Source: a bacterium
GTDB lineage: Bacteria; UBP6; UBA1177
DNA length: 64,000 bases
NCBI GenBank assembly: GCA_016290135.1
Contig: JAEESW010000011.1
Span: 1 to 64,000 of the forward strand
Direction: 5' to 3'
Position numbers and translations under genes: made by a program. Positions 1-7,999 of the stretch are shown piece after piece; the stretch's first letter is position 1; every line of letters starts with the position of its first letter. Under the pieces are notes generated by a model. The model was not told where the DNA came from. It saw nothing but the letters and a program-made list of their open reading frames with translations, and did not search any database.

Positions 1-2
1 AA

Positions 3-1358
3 GTCAAGGACGGAAGTCAAAACACGATTGCAACTTACACCTACGACGCATTCAACCGCCGCATTACAAAAACAGTCGGCAGCACGACAGAAAGATACTC
101 CTATGACGATTGGAACATCGTTGAAATTGCAACAAATTCGGACGATTACACAAACATCATCGATTCCGGCATGGACAGACATATCGCGATCGAAGTCACC
201 GCGAACAATACTTCCACTCTCTATTATTTCCTGACCGACGAGCGCGGAAATGTGACAGCCCTCACAGATGCGAACGGCAATGTTCTGGAAAGATACAGAT
301 ACCGTGTTTACGGTGATTTTGAAATCCTTGATTCCCAGTTCTCGCCGAAAGATTGCAGCAACCAGACCTGCTATGCAACCAATCTGCACAACTTCCTCTG
401 GGGCGGCTCGCTCTACGAACCCGAAACAAACCTTTATTGGATGCGCAATAGATACTATCACATTGATATGCACCGCTTCATCAACCAGGATCCCATCGGA
501 ATCTGGGGCGATGCAAACAACCTCGGCAACGGCTTCGCCTATGTTGCAGGAATGGTGATTGAAGCGAGTGACCCGACAGGGCTGCAAGAAGTGCTTCTTT
601 CTCCATTCAAAAAAATTCTCACGGATAAAACATATCAATACAGTATAGAACGAGGAGACACAAAAGAAGTTGCAGCTATAAAATCTGAAATTACTGGTAA
701 TTTGGCATCACTACGTACAGATCCTCCAGATAATCCTGTAGATTTGGGAAGTGATGCAGCGGATATTTATAAACTGATTCAAGGATTAAAAAATGATGCC
801 CCAACTACTATATGGGAAATATGGGAAAAAGATAGAGATATATATTTTTGGGACACAATCGATAATGAAGTTTTATGGTCAACTAAATATATCAACCCTC
901 AAACAGGTGAAGAAAGGTATGAATTTGAAGATGGAACAGTAGTTCTTAAGTCTCCGAATGGGGAAGAAAGTTGCTCTGGTCCTTCTTGTGGAAGATTGGG
1001 ATACCATCCTTCAGAGCCGGATTCAACAGATAGTGTTCAAACATATTTTGCAAATCAATTCATCAAAAAAATCTTGGAAATGCATGAAAAGAAAAGTTTC
1101 CTCGAAATTATGGAAGAAGAAGGACCTGTTGTTAAATATGAAGACAACGGAAGAAAGGTCTTCTTTTTCAATCCTTATTACAGAGGCAAAGACCCGTTAA
1201 AAGAAATAATTTGGGGAACTAAAAATGCCGACGGAACAAAAGGCTTTGTTAGAAATCCATTTGCGCCAAAAGGCGAATATGGTTATGATGCTACTACATA
1301 CGAAAAGTGGCAGAATAAAGGATTTATACAGCCGAATGTAGATCCGTATTTTGAGTAG
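3..1358 (+). CDS. Rhs/YD-repeat polymorphic toxin, 5' truncated by window edge
   Basis: The frame is open from the first full codon, so the N-terminus lies left of the window; 451 residues are visible. Residues 1-194 are Rhs core: YD-type motifs (TYDAFNRR, YSYDDWNI), FLTDERGNVTAL, then RNRYYHIDMHRFINQDPIG and the core-closing DPTGL at 190-194. Residues 195-451 are the variable tip, expected from the family to be the toxin cleaved off inside the Rhs shell. The tip matches no toxin I know. Its last ~75 residues (NPYYRGKDPLK, RNPF.P, TYEKW, PNVDPY) recur in the next Rhs protein and in a fragment at 5831. The base composition drops to AT-rich right after DPTGL, typical of exchanged tips. The next gene, 11 bases on, is a candidate immunity gene. 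Confidence 0.9.
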   Translation, partial: VKDGSQNTIATYTYDAFNRRITKTVGSTTERYSYDDWNIVEIATNSDDYTNIIDSGMDRHIAIEVTANNTSTLYYFLTDERGNVTALTDANGNVLERYRYRVYGDFEILDSQFSPKDCSNQTCYATNLHNFLWGGSLYEPETNLYWMRNRYYHIDMHRFINQDPIGIWGDANNLGNGFAYVAGMVIEASDPTGLQEVLLSPFKKILTDKTYQYSIERGDTKEVAAIKSEITGNLASLRTDPPDNPVDLGSDAADIYKLIQGLKNDAPTTIWEIWEKDRDIYFWDTIDNEVLWSTKYINPQTGEERYEFEDGTVVLKSPNGEESCSGPSCGRLGYHPSEPDSTDSVQTYFANQFIKKILEMHEKKSFLEIMEEEGPVVKYEDNGRKVFFFNPYYRGKDPLKEIIWGTKNADGTKGFVRNPFAPKGEYGYDATTYEKWQNKGFIQPNVDPYFE

Positions 1359-1369
1359 GAGGTGTTGCG

Positions 1370-3016
1370 TTGAAACTTATTAAAGAAGCTATAGTTGATA
1401 TTTTATTCGTTATCATTGCCGAATTTGTAGCTCTGATACTTTTAGGCACTTTTGTATATGTAAAAATTATTTCTCCGGAAGATTTTAAAGAATATCAGGC
1501 CTTTTATATGTCTGGTATTTATCTTTTTACAGGTTTCTTTTTGATTAGAAAGAGTTTACCTGTTAATGGTATAAAAAGATACCTTGTTTTTTTCTGTTTC
1601 CTTATGATCGGTCACTTTATAAACATTTTGATTTTTAAAGAAAAATTCAACTTGAAAACAGTGTCGCTTCTTGTTTTCTTTGCTTTTTGCGGACTTGTCG
1701 GAATTCTTGTCAGAGAAAGTTCGTTCCCTGCAAAAAAATACGCGGTAATTATTCTTATTCTGATTTCTTCGCTTTTGATTTTGACTCCCTTTCTGACGTT
1801 GTTACAAAATGTGCGGCATGAAAAAACTCTTATTGACTATATAAAAGACGACGAAGCAGAAAAAGCAAAAATCGCAATAGAAAATGGCGCGGATGTAAAC
1901 CAAACAGACGAAACAGGGGCTACCCCGGCAATGTGGGCGGCGTACAACGGTAATATTGAACTTCTTGATTTGTTGGTAAAAAATGGTGCCGATGCAAATC
2001 GCAGTGGAATTTTGAATGTAAATTCAGAAAGGTTTGGCATAGTATACACCAATGCAATTAATGCAGCTGCCGGAGAAGGACATCTTGAAGCAGTCAAATA
2101 CCTGATTGAAAAAGCTGGTGTTTCTTCAAACACTGTCGGAAGAGCAATAAGAGATTTTTTCTTGTCAGAAGAGGATGTTTCAGATCCTGACGGTTTATGC
2201 AGATTCATGCAGAATTCTGACGATCCAATTTCAAAACATATTAGAAAAAGAGGTTCTCTTCCGATTTTTGGCTGCAATGACGGCAGGCTTACTGATAAAA
2301 ACCGCTCTATTTTCAGAAGTTCAATAGCAGTCCTTTTTTCTGAAATGATAAAGTCAGTAGTTATAGAAAAAAACAATCAACTCATAAAGACACCTGTACA
2401 AAATATCAAAGATGTTGCCGAAAACAGATTCTTCATAGATAAAACTTTTGGCAATTACATAAAGATATTAAAGAATTATAAGTTTTTTGACGGGAACAAA
2501 AAAGGAGTTACACCTTTAATGGAAGCTGTCTTAAACGGCAAGAAAGAGGTCGTGGTTTATCTTCTAGAAAAAAATGCGGATCCGAATTTTCAGAGCGAAT
2601 ACGGTATGACGGCTCTTCATGAAGCTTTATTCAACATGCATTATGATATCGCGAAAATCCTTCTTGAAAACGGAGCGAAAGCTGATTTGTACATAGAAGG
2701 AACAAACGGTTTTAGAGTTTATCCAAGTCTGGAAATCGTTCCCAAAGATTGCAAACCATCAAAAACGGAACAGACGGAATTCAATAGGCAAATTATGGAA
2801 ATTGTTACACTGATGTTTAAGGCTGGAGCAAAAGCAGAGCAGTTTTCTCCGACGGTAATTGAATTGTGCCGATGCAAAAACCAGGAATTAGTTGCATTTT
2901 TGATTTCATACGGTGTCGATTCTGATTTCAAATTTGATGACGGACGGACTTTAAAAGAAATCTGCGCGGAACACGGCATCGAAATCAAAGACGAGTGGTT
3001 GAAGAAGAAAGAATAA
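1370..3016 (+). CDS. Polytopic membrane protein with cytoplasmic-type ankyrin repeats; candidate Rhs immunity protein
   Basis: 548 residues from a TTG start with a strong AGGAGGT site just after the Rhs stop codon. About five hydrophobic segments lie within residues 5-150. Two ankyrin blocks follow: about 155-220 (KIAIENGADVNQTDETGATP) and about 380-460 (GVTPLMEAVLNGKKEVVVYL, MTALHEALF), with a further degenerate repeat near 510-540. Ankyrin proteins are common immunity partners of polymorphic toxins, and the position between two Rhs genes supports that role. Function is inferred from context; the protein could instead be an unrelated membrane ankyrin protein. AT-rich like the toxin tip, unlike the Rhs core. 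Confidence 0.8.
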   Translation: MKLIKEAIVDILFVIIAEFVALILLGTFVYVKIISPEDFKEYQAFYMSGIYLFTGFFLIRKSLPVNGIKRYLVFFCFLMIGHFINILIFKEKFNLKTVSLLVFFAFCGLVGILVRESSFPAKKYAVIILILISSLLILTPFLTLLQNVRHEKTLIDYIKDDEAEKAKIAIENGADVNQTDETGATPAMWAAYNGNIELLDLLVKNGADANRSGILNVNSERFGIVYTNAINAAAGEGHLEAVKYLIEKAGVSSNTVGRAIRDFFLSEEDVSDPDGLCRFMQNSDDPISKHIRKRGSLPIFGCNDGRLTDKNRSIFRSSIAVLFSEMIKSVVIEKNNQLIKTPVQNIKDVAENRFFIDKTFGNYIKILKNYKFFDGNKKGVTPLMEAVLNGKKEVVVYLLEKNADPNFQSEYGMTALHEALFNMHYDIAKILLENGAKADLYIEGTNGFRVYPSLEIVPKDCKPSKTEQTEFNRQIMEIVTLMFKAGAKAEQFSPTVIELCRCKNQELVAFLISYGVDSDFKFDDGRTLKEICAEHGIEIKDEWLKKKE

Positions 3017-3033
3017 TCTATAGAAGCAACAAG

Positions 3034-5184
3034 ATGAATAGAAACTTTAATTATGATTCATTCGGAAATCCCTATTCCGAAGCGGTTTCGGCGAACAACA
3101 TCACAAAAACCGTTTCACGCCGGATGACCGATGCAAAAACTTATCAGTTCACCTATCCTGACGGCAAAACTCTCCGCAAAACTGCAACCGGAAACGACCT
3201 CGATTCAATAGAATACAACAATGCTGAAATCGCTTCATACAGCCGCGCAAACGGCGTTCTGACTGCCGTCACAAAAGGTCAGAACCTGACTGAAACATTC
3301 AGCTACAACAACTGGAATATGCTCGATAATCACACTGTCAGCAACGCAAATGCCGATGTTTACGACATGACTTACGGCTATTCACGCGGCTGGCACTTAG
3401 TCGAGAAAACTGACGGCATCAGGAACACTTCCGACAAATACAGCTACGATTCATATTACCGCCTGAAGGAAGTCAAATACGATTTTGCGAACAATACAGC
3501 TGCACGAACCGACAGCTTCTTTGCTGACGGCGTCCACAACATCGAACAGAGCACCGAAAACGGCGTAACCTATGCATGGGGAGTGGACAAACTCAACAGA
3601 CTGCGTGAAAAGAAAGTCGGCAACAACACCGATGCCGCATACGAATACGACGAGCGAAACAACATGATTTCCGAGGACAGAAGCGGCACAACTGACGATA
3701 AAACCTATATCTACGACGACCTGAACCGCCTCATCGAAGTCAAAGACGGCAGCCAGAACACGATCGCAGAATACACTTATGACGCATTCAACCGCCGCAT
3801 AACGAAAACCGTAGGAAACACGATAGAAAGATACTCCTATGACGATTGGAACATCGTTGAAATTGCAACAAATTCAAACGATTACACAAACATCATCGAT
3901 TCCGCTATGGACAGACACATCGCAATCGAAGTCACCTCAAACAACATCTCAACACTTTATTATTTCCTGACTGATGAACGCGGCAATGTGACTGCCCTCA
4001 CCGATGCAAGCGGCAACATCCTTGAACGCTACAGATACCGTGTTTACGGCGATTTTGAGATCCTTGATACTCAATTTACCCCGAAAAACTGCAACAACCA
4101 GACCTGCTATGCAACAAACCTGCACAACTTCCTCTGGGGCGGCTCCCTTTACGAGCCAGAAACTGGTCTCTACTGGATGCGCAACCGTTATTATCACATC
4201 GATATGCACCGCTTCATCAACCAAGACCCAATAGGAATCTGGGGCGATGCCAATAACCTCGGCAACGGCTTCGCCTATGTCGCCGGAATGGTCATTGAAG
4301 CGAGCGATCCGAGCGGGTTGGAATATGATGTTTGGACTAGAAATTCTGATGGGACAACCAGCGGATATTATGCAAGCTATGCTAACAGGGATGCGGCTGC
4401 TACAATTTCGCAGGGAACCAGCATATTGACTTCCTTATATGGTTTTGCCATATCATTTGCACTAAAAGCTGGAACCCCAATACTCTTAAGGTTTGTTTCT
4501 ACTGAAGGATTAGATCTGGCTATGCAATTAATACCTGATTCCACAAGAATCAGGCTCAATCACCTCGAATCAATTTTTGGAAAAGAAAGTGCCAAAATCA
4601 TAATTTCAATAGGAAGTCAACTCGCCGAAAGTGTTGGAGCTAATGGTTTTTATTATGAGGATAAGGGAGACGGTACAGTTGATATTACTGTGGTAGATCC
4701 AACAGGAAAAAGGACTACAAAAAACATAAATCCCGAAGAGGAAAAAAGAAGAATAGAAGAAGAAAAAAGGAAGCAACAGGAAGAAAATATTGATCTGGAT
4801 GAAGACGAGTGTCCGAATGATATCGAAATTCCAGACGAGAGAGGTGTCGACCCTGATTCTGAAAAAGATATGTTCCAAAGACATCTTCGTGCGAAAATAC
4901 TAAAAAAACGATTGAAAGTTGATGATAATTCAAATCAGGACAAGCCTTTAATTGTTATCGAAACTGATACACCGATCGGCAAAACCAAAATGGTTGTCCG
5001 AAATCCTTACTACAAAAATATCGACCCGCTAAAGAGATTGATGAAAGGTCAAGACCCGAACAGTCGAACCTTGATATTCAATCCGTTTTTACCGCCTGAA
5101 TCAACAGAATATAGAAATACTTACGAAAAAATCACCCAAGGCGGAAAAATTGTAATGCCGAATGTTGATCCATATTTGTGGTAA
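3034..5184 (+). CDS. Second Rhs core plus tip (orphan Rhs cassette)
   Basis: 716 residues from ATG 3034; a GTG at 2995, overlapping the previous gene, is an alternative, and neither has a clear ribosome site. Unlike full Rhs proteins it has no signal or N-terminal domain and begins directly in YD repeats, so it may be a displaced orphan cassette expressed only after recombination. The core runs to DPSGL (residues 425-429). Its last 194 residues match the first Rhs core without gaps. The tip (430-716) differs: a hydrophobic stretch near 460-495, a Lys/Glu coiled-coil-like stretch near 569-590, then the shared tail (RNPYYKNIDPLK, FNPFLPP, TYEK, MPNVDPYLW). The hydrophobic part suggests a membrane-acting toxin. 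Confidence 0.85.
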   Translation: MNRNFNYDSFGNPYSEAVSANNITKTVSRRMTDAKTYQFTYPDGKTLRKTATGNDLDSIEYNNAEIASYSRANGVLTAVTKGQNLTETFSYNNWNMLDNHTVSNANADVYDMTYGYSRGWHLVEKTDGIRNTSDKYSYDSYYRLKEVKYDFANNTAARTDSFFADGVHNIEQSTENGVTYAWGVDKLNRLREKKVGNNTDAAYEYDERNNMISEDRSGTTDDKTYIYDDLNRLIEVKDGSQNTIAEYTYDAFNRRITKTVGNTIERYSYDDWNIVEIATNSNDYTNIIDSAMDRHIAIEVTSNNISTLYYFLTDERGNVTALTDASGNILERYRYRVYGDFEILDTQFTPKNCNNQTCYATNLHNFLWGGSLYEPETGLYWMRNRYYHIDMHRFINQDPIGIWGDANNLGNGFAYVAGMVIEASDPSGLEYDVWTRNSDGTTSGYYASYANRDAAATISQGTSILTSLYGFAISFALKAGTPILLRFVSTEGLDLAMQLIPDSTRIRLNHLESIFGKESAKIIISIGSQLAESVGANGFYYEDKGDGTVDITVVDPTGKRTTKNINPEEEKRRIEEEKRKQQEENIDLDEDECPNDIEIPDERGVDPDSEKDMFQRHLRAKILKKRLKVDDNSNQDKPLIVIETDTPIGKTKMVVRNPYYKNIDPLKRLMKGQDPNSRTLIFNPFLPPESTEYRNTYEKITQGGKIVMPNVDPYLW
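3739..4320 (+). repeat. 582-bp gapless direct repeat of 3..584 (Rhs core)
   Basis: This segment aligns with 3..584 at a constant offset of 3736 with no insertions or deletions; substitutions are scattered, mostly at third codon positions. Similarity ends exactly at the DPT/SGL codons, where the toxin tips begin. This is the arrangement expected for recombinational tip switching. Confidence 0.9.
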
Positions 5185-5195
5185 GGAGGAGAAGA

Positions 5196-5834
5196 ATGAA
5201 TGTTCTGAATCGTTTTGGTTGGGTTATGTGCCCAATATGTGTATCTTTTATTATGGGAATAGTTGGTAAAAATTTTATTGATGGATATCAACTTGTTCCA
5301 TTCCGTGGAGTCTCAAATTACTTTGAAATGCTCCCATTTTTTGTTTTCATGTTAACATTTTTAGATCTGACATCTTCGGAATTGAGAGTTACCCGTTTTT
5401 CTTCTTTTTATCCTGAATCTCTTTTTGACAGAAGTTGGTATGTAATAATTCAAACCGCTTTTGCTTTATATTTTTTCGAAGAAAAGTGGGAGTTTGTTAT
5501 TGTTGTTGCTACTGTCGTATTGATTATAAATGAAGTTTTCAGAAAATGGCGCACGAAAAAACAGATGGCAATGATAGAAAATCTGAAAAAAGTTGCTGGC
5601 TATCCTGATTTCGATGTGACAAAATTCCAATTTCAGCATTATGAGAAAAACTTTTTCAAAAGGAGTTGGTCGATGCTGGTCATTCCGTGGTCGCTGATTA
5701 TTGTTACAAATTCTGTAATACGTGGACTGATCATGTTAGCAATAATTGTTGTTTTTTTTGTTTTTGAATATGTTAACCTAAAAAATGCACTAAAAGAGAT
5801 TGATGAAGTTGTAAAAATAGACGAGATAATATGA
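5196..5834 (+). CDS. Small polytopic membrane protein; candidate immunity protein for the second Rhs tip
   Basis: 212 residues from ATG 5196, chosen because AAGGAGGAG sits just upstream and overlaps the Rhs stop; an in-frame GTG at 5178 lacks a site. Several hydrophobic segments are visible (for example MCPICVSFIMGIVG near the start, FVIVVATVVLIINEV in the middle, and a long one near 160-195). No family recognised. Position directly after the Rhs tip, translational coupling and AT-rich composition all fit a cognate immunity protein, and a membrane immunity protein would suit a membrane-active toxin. The role is inferred. Confidence 0.75.
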   Translation: MNVLNRFGWVMCPICVSFIMGIVGKNFIDGYQLVPFRGVSNYFEMLPFFVFMLTFLDLTSSELRVTRFSSFYPESLFDRSWYVIIQTAFALYFFEEKWEFVIVVATVVLIINEVFRKWRTKKQMAMIENLKKVAGYPDFDVTKFQFQHYEKNFFKRSWSMLVIPWSLIIVTNSVIRGLIMLAIIVVFFVFEYVNLKNALKEIDEVVKIDEII

Positions 5835-6088
5835 TCTGTGAAAAAAAGAATTTCTTTGAAATGATGGATGAAGTTGGTCCTGTTATCAAGCATAATGATA
5901 ACGGAATGAAGGTCTTTATTTTAAACCCATATTACAGAGGCAAAGACCCTATGAAACAAATCTTCTGGAAAACCAAAAATGCAGACGGCACAAAAGGTTT
6001 TGTCAGAAACCCGTTTGTTCCAACAAATGCGAAATATGGTTACGATTCAACGACTCATGAAAAATGGCAGCAATTCTGTTTTCTGTAA
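5831..6088 (+). pseudogene. Truncated third Rhs tip tail
   Basis: An 85-residue frame starting in an ATGA overlap with the gene before it. It parallels the C-terminal tail of the first Rhs protein nearly residue for residue: NPYYRGKDP, TKNADGTKGFVRNPF and EKWQ are shared. It lacks the Rhs core and the variable part of the tip. After EKWQ it ends in an unrelated QFCFL, so the final NVDPY motif is missing. Most likely a decayed remnant of an older tip, left behind by cassette exchange; a short functional protein cannot be excluded. Confidence 0.7.
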
Positions 6089-6146
6089 AGATTTAGCAGA
6101 AAAACTTGCATGAAGCTTCAAAACCTATAACTTTTATTCCCCAAAA

Positions 6147-6293
6147 GTGACACAAAAGGCAAAAACGGGGAATGGAGGTCTGCATGACGAAAACGGAAAT
6201 GATATTGTTCCGGCAAAATATACCCGGATTGAAGTTCTCGTAAAAAGAGTAAAACCGGAATTTGTGCCTAAAAAAGAGCGGTGGATTCCTTGA
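6147..6293 (+). pseudogene. Short open frame, possible remnant of an Rhs-associated gene
   Basis: A GTG-started frame of 48 residues with a hydrophilic, plausible-looking C-terminus (TRIEVLVKRVKPEFVPKKE, then RWIP and stop). There is no ribosome site and no recognised family. It sits between the broken tip and the next real gene, so I read it as leftover of an immunity or tip gene. Weak evidence. Confidence 0.2.
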
Positions 6294-6384
6294 CATGAAT
6301 ATAAAAAACTTCACAAATAAGCTGCAAAAGGCTGAAAGATGAAAGATGAAAGAATGACAACTTAACTTTGATCAGGAGGATAGA

Positions 6385-6999
6385 ATGAACGAAACATATA
6401 TCATTGAAGCTGTCGGTTATGTCGGATCGGCGCTGGTCCTAATTTCAATGCTGATGACTTCCGTAGCGAAGCTGCGGCTGATCAATACTTTCGGAAGCCT
6501 GATCTTCACCGGTTACGCGCTTGCGATCCAGTCTTATCCGACTGCCGCGATGAATTTCAGCCTAGCACTCATCAACATTTACAATCTGGCGAAACTCCTC
6601 AAAAACAAGAAGGAATATTCGATAGTTACACTCCAGCCCGATGATGCGTTCATCACTTATTTCCTGGATTCGTATATTGCCGACATCAGGAAATTTTTTC
6701 CGGATTTTGTCAAGCCGGAAGAGTGCGACTGCGCATATCTGGTCTGCCGCGGCACCGAGGCAGCAGGGATACTTCTCGGGAAAAATGCAGGCTCTTCGAT
6801 CGATGTGACAATCGACTACACGACACCGGTCTACCGCGACTGTTCGGTGGGAAAATATCTTTACAACTATCTTGCTTCGCAGGATTTCAGCGGACTTTTC
6901 ACCGAAAATGTCTCTGAAAACCACAGGCCGTATCTTGAAAAAATGGGATTCGTCAGGGAAGGCGGGCGCTTCGTCAAAAAATTACGGGTGCCGGCGTGA
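6385..6999 (+). CDS. YgjV-like membrane domain fused to a GNAT-like acetyltransferase domain
   Basis: 204 residues; the AGGAGG at 6376-6381 fixes the start. Residues 1-75 hold about three membrane helices with the YgjV-family feel (VGYVGSALVLISMLMTSVAK, LRLINTFGSLIFTGYALAIQ). Residues 80-204 look like a compact GNAT fold: after YRDCSVGKYLYNYLA comes the typical end ENHRPYLEKMGFVREGGRFV. This suggests N-acetylation of an unknown substrate at the membrane face. Substrate and physiological role cannot be read from the sequence. It is monocistronic between the Rhs locus and the envelope operon. Confidence 0.65.
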   Translation: MNETYIIEAVGYVGSALVLISMLMTSVAKLRLINTFGSLIFTGYALAIQSYPTAAMNFSLALINIYNLAKLLKNKKEYSIVTLQPDDAFITYFLDSYIADIRKFFPDFVKPEECDCAYLVCRGTEAAGILLGKNAGSSIDVTIDYTTPVYRDCSVGKYLYNYLASQDFSGLFTENVSENHRPYLEKMGFVREGGRFVKKLRVPA

Positions 7000-7031
7000 T
7001 CCTGAAGTTCGGGGCGTGCCGCTTTACCACT

Positions 7032-7062
7032 TGATTTTTATGCGCGCTTAATATAAAAATCA
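7032..7062. promoter_or_regulatory. Perfect 10-bp inverted repeat upstream of the acyltransferase gene
   Basis: TGATTTTTAT at 7032-7041 and its exact complement ATAAAAATCA at 7053-7062 flank an 11-base loop, GCGCGCTTAAT. It lies 30 bases before the start of the next gene and after the stop of the one before. It could be a weak bidirectional terminator or an operator; no U-tract follows directly. Confidence 0.4.
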
Positions 7063-7092
7063 CGGATTTGATTTATTGACATGGAGAAACTT

Positions 7093-7989
7093 ATGTCAGA
7101 AGAAAAAGTTTTGCTTTATAAACTCCTTAAAGGCTGGGAGGATGCGCTTCCCGACGAACTTGTTCCTGCTGTGAAGGATTTTGTCGATGCCCAGCCGGAC
7201 ACTGCCGTTGCCGAATTTTTGAAGAAATACGAGGCGGCCGGAGTCGACTGGGGATACTCCGAGGGCTCAGGATTTGTCCGCAGCATAATGAAAATGGTGC
7301 TTGACGCTATGCTGAGATTCGATGTCAGAGGTGCTGAAAACATGGATGCCGCGCTTAAACTTCTTGCGGAAGGAAAGGCTGACAGGCTCGTTTTCGTCGC
7401 AAACCATGTCAGTTATGCCGATGCGAATATCTTCGCGACAGCTTTTGACAGCAACTTCGAAAAAGCCGGGCTTGCCGGAAAACTTGCAGTTATAGCCGGT
7501 CCCAAAGTTTTTTCGCACCCTGTGAGAAAATTCGCAAGCATGCACTTCGACTCTCTTCTTATCGCTCAGTCGCAGACAGTTGCCACGATGCCTGTCGCAT
7601 ACCCGATCCGCGTCATCGCGAGAGCTGCGTCGATGGTGGTCGAAGATATCAAGGCAAAAGTAAAGATGTTCCTTGTTTTTCCTGAAGGCAAAAGAAGCCG
7701 TGACGGTAGTATGGACCATTTTCTTGCCGGAGTTTACAGGATGATAGACACCGGAGAGAATGTCCTCGTTCAGCCCGTCTCGGTCTTGGGCGGCGAAAAG
7801 ATGCTCCCGATCTCCCAGGGAAAACTTCATCCTGCCGATGTGTCGATCAATGTCGGCAAGGCACAGTATGTCTCCGATATTCTTGAAGAGATCGGCGAGG
7901 TGCAAGGCGTGAAACAGGCGTTTATGGACAACCTCGGAAAAAAAGTTGCGGCTCTTCATCCCGAAGAGTTGCGCGGGGTCTACAAATAG
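7093..7989 (+). CDS. PlsC-like 1-acyl-sn-glycerol-3-phosphate acyltransferase
   Basis: 298 residues from ATG 7093, preferred over ATG 7081 because GGAG sits six bases upstream of it. The acyltransferase HX4D motif is present as NHVSYAD, and block III appears as FPEGKRSRDG. Family members transfer an acyl chain to lysophosphatidate or a related lipid at the inner membrane. There is no obvious membrane anchor, and the N-terminal ~85 residues before the catalytic domain are unassigned. First gene of a tight run with two lipoproteins, LolA and an M16 peptidase, which points to envelope lipid or lipoprotein work. The exact acceptor lipid is unknown. Confidence 0.75.
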   Translation: MSEEKVLLYKLLKGWEDALPDELVPAVKDFVDAQPDTAVAEFLKKYEAAGVDWGYSEGSGFVRSIMKMVLDAMLRFDVRGAENMDAALKLLAEGKADRLVFVANHVSYADANIFATAFDSNFEKAGLAGKLAVIAGPKVFSHPVRKFASMHFDSLLIAQSQTVATMPVAYPIRVIARAASMVVEDIKAKVKMFLVFPEGKRSRDGSMDHFLAGVYRMIDTGENVLVQPVSVLGGEKMLPISQGKLHPADVSINVGKAQYVSDILEEIGEVQGVKQAFMDNLGKKVAALHPEELRGVYK

Positions 7990-7999
7990 GGGGATTTTT

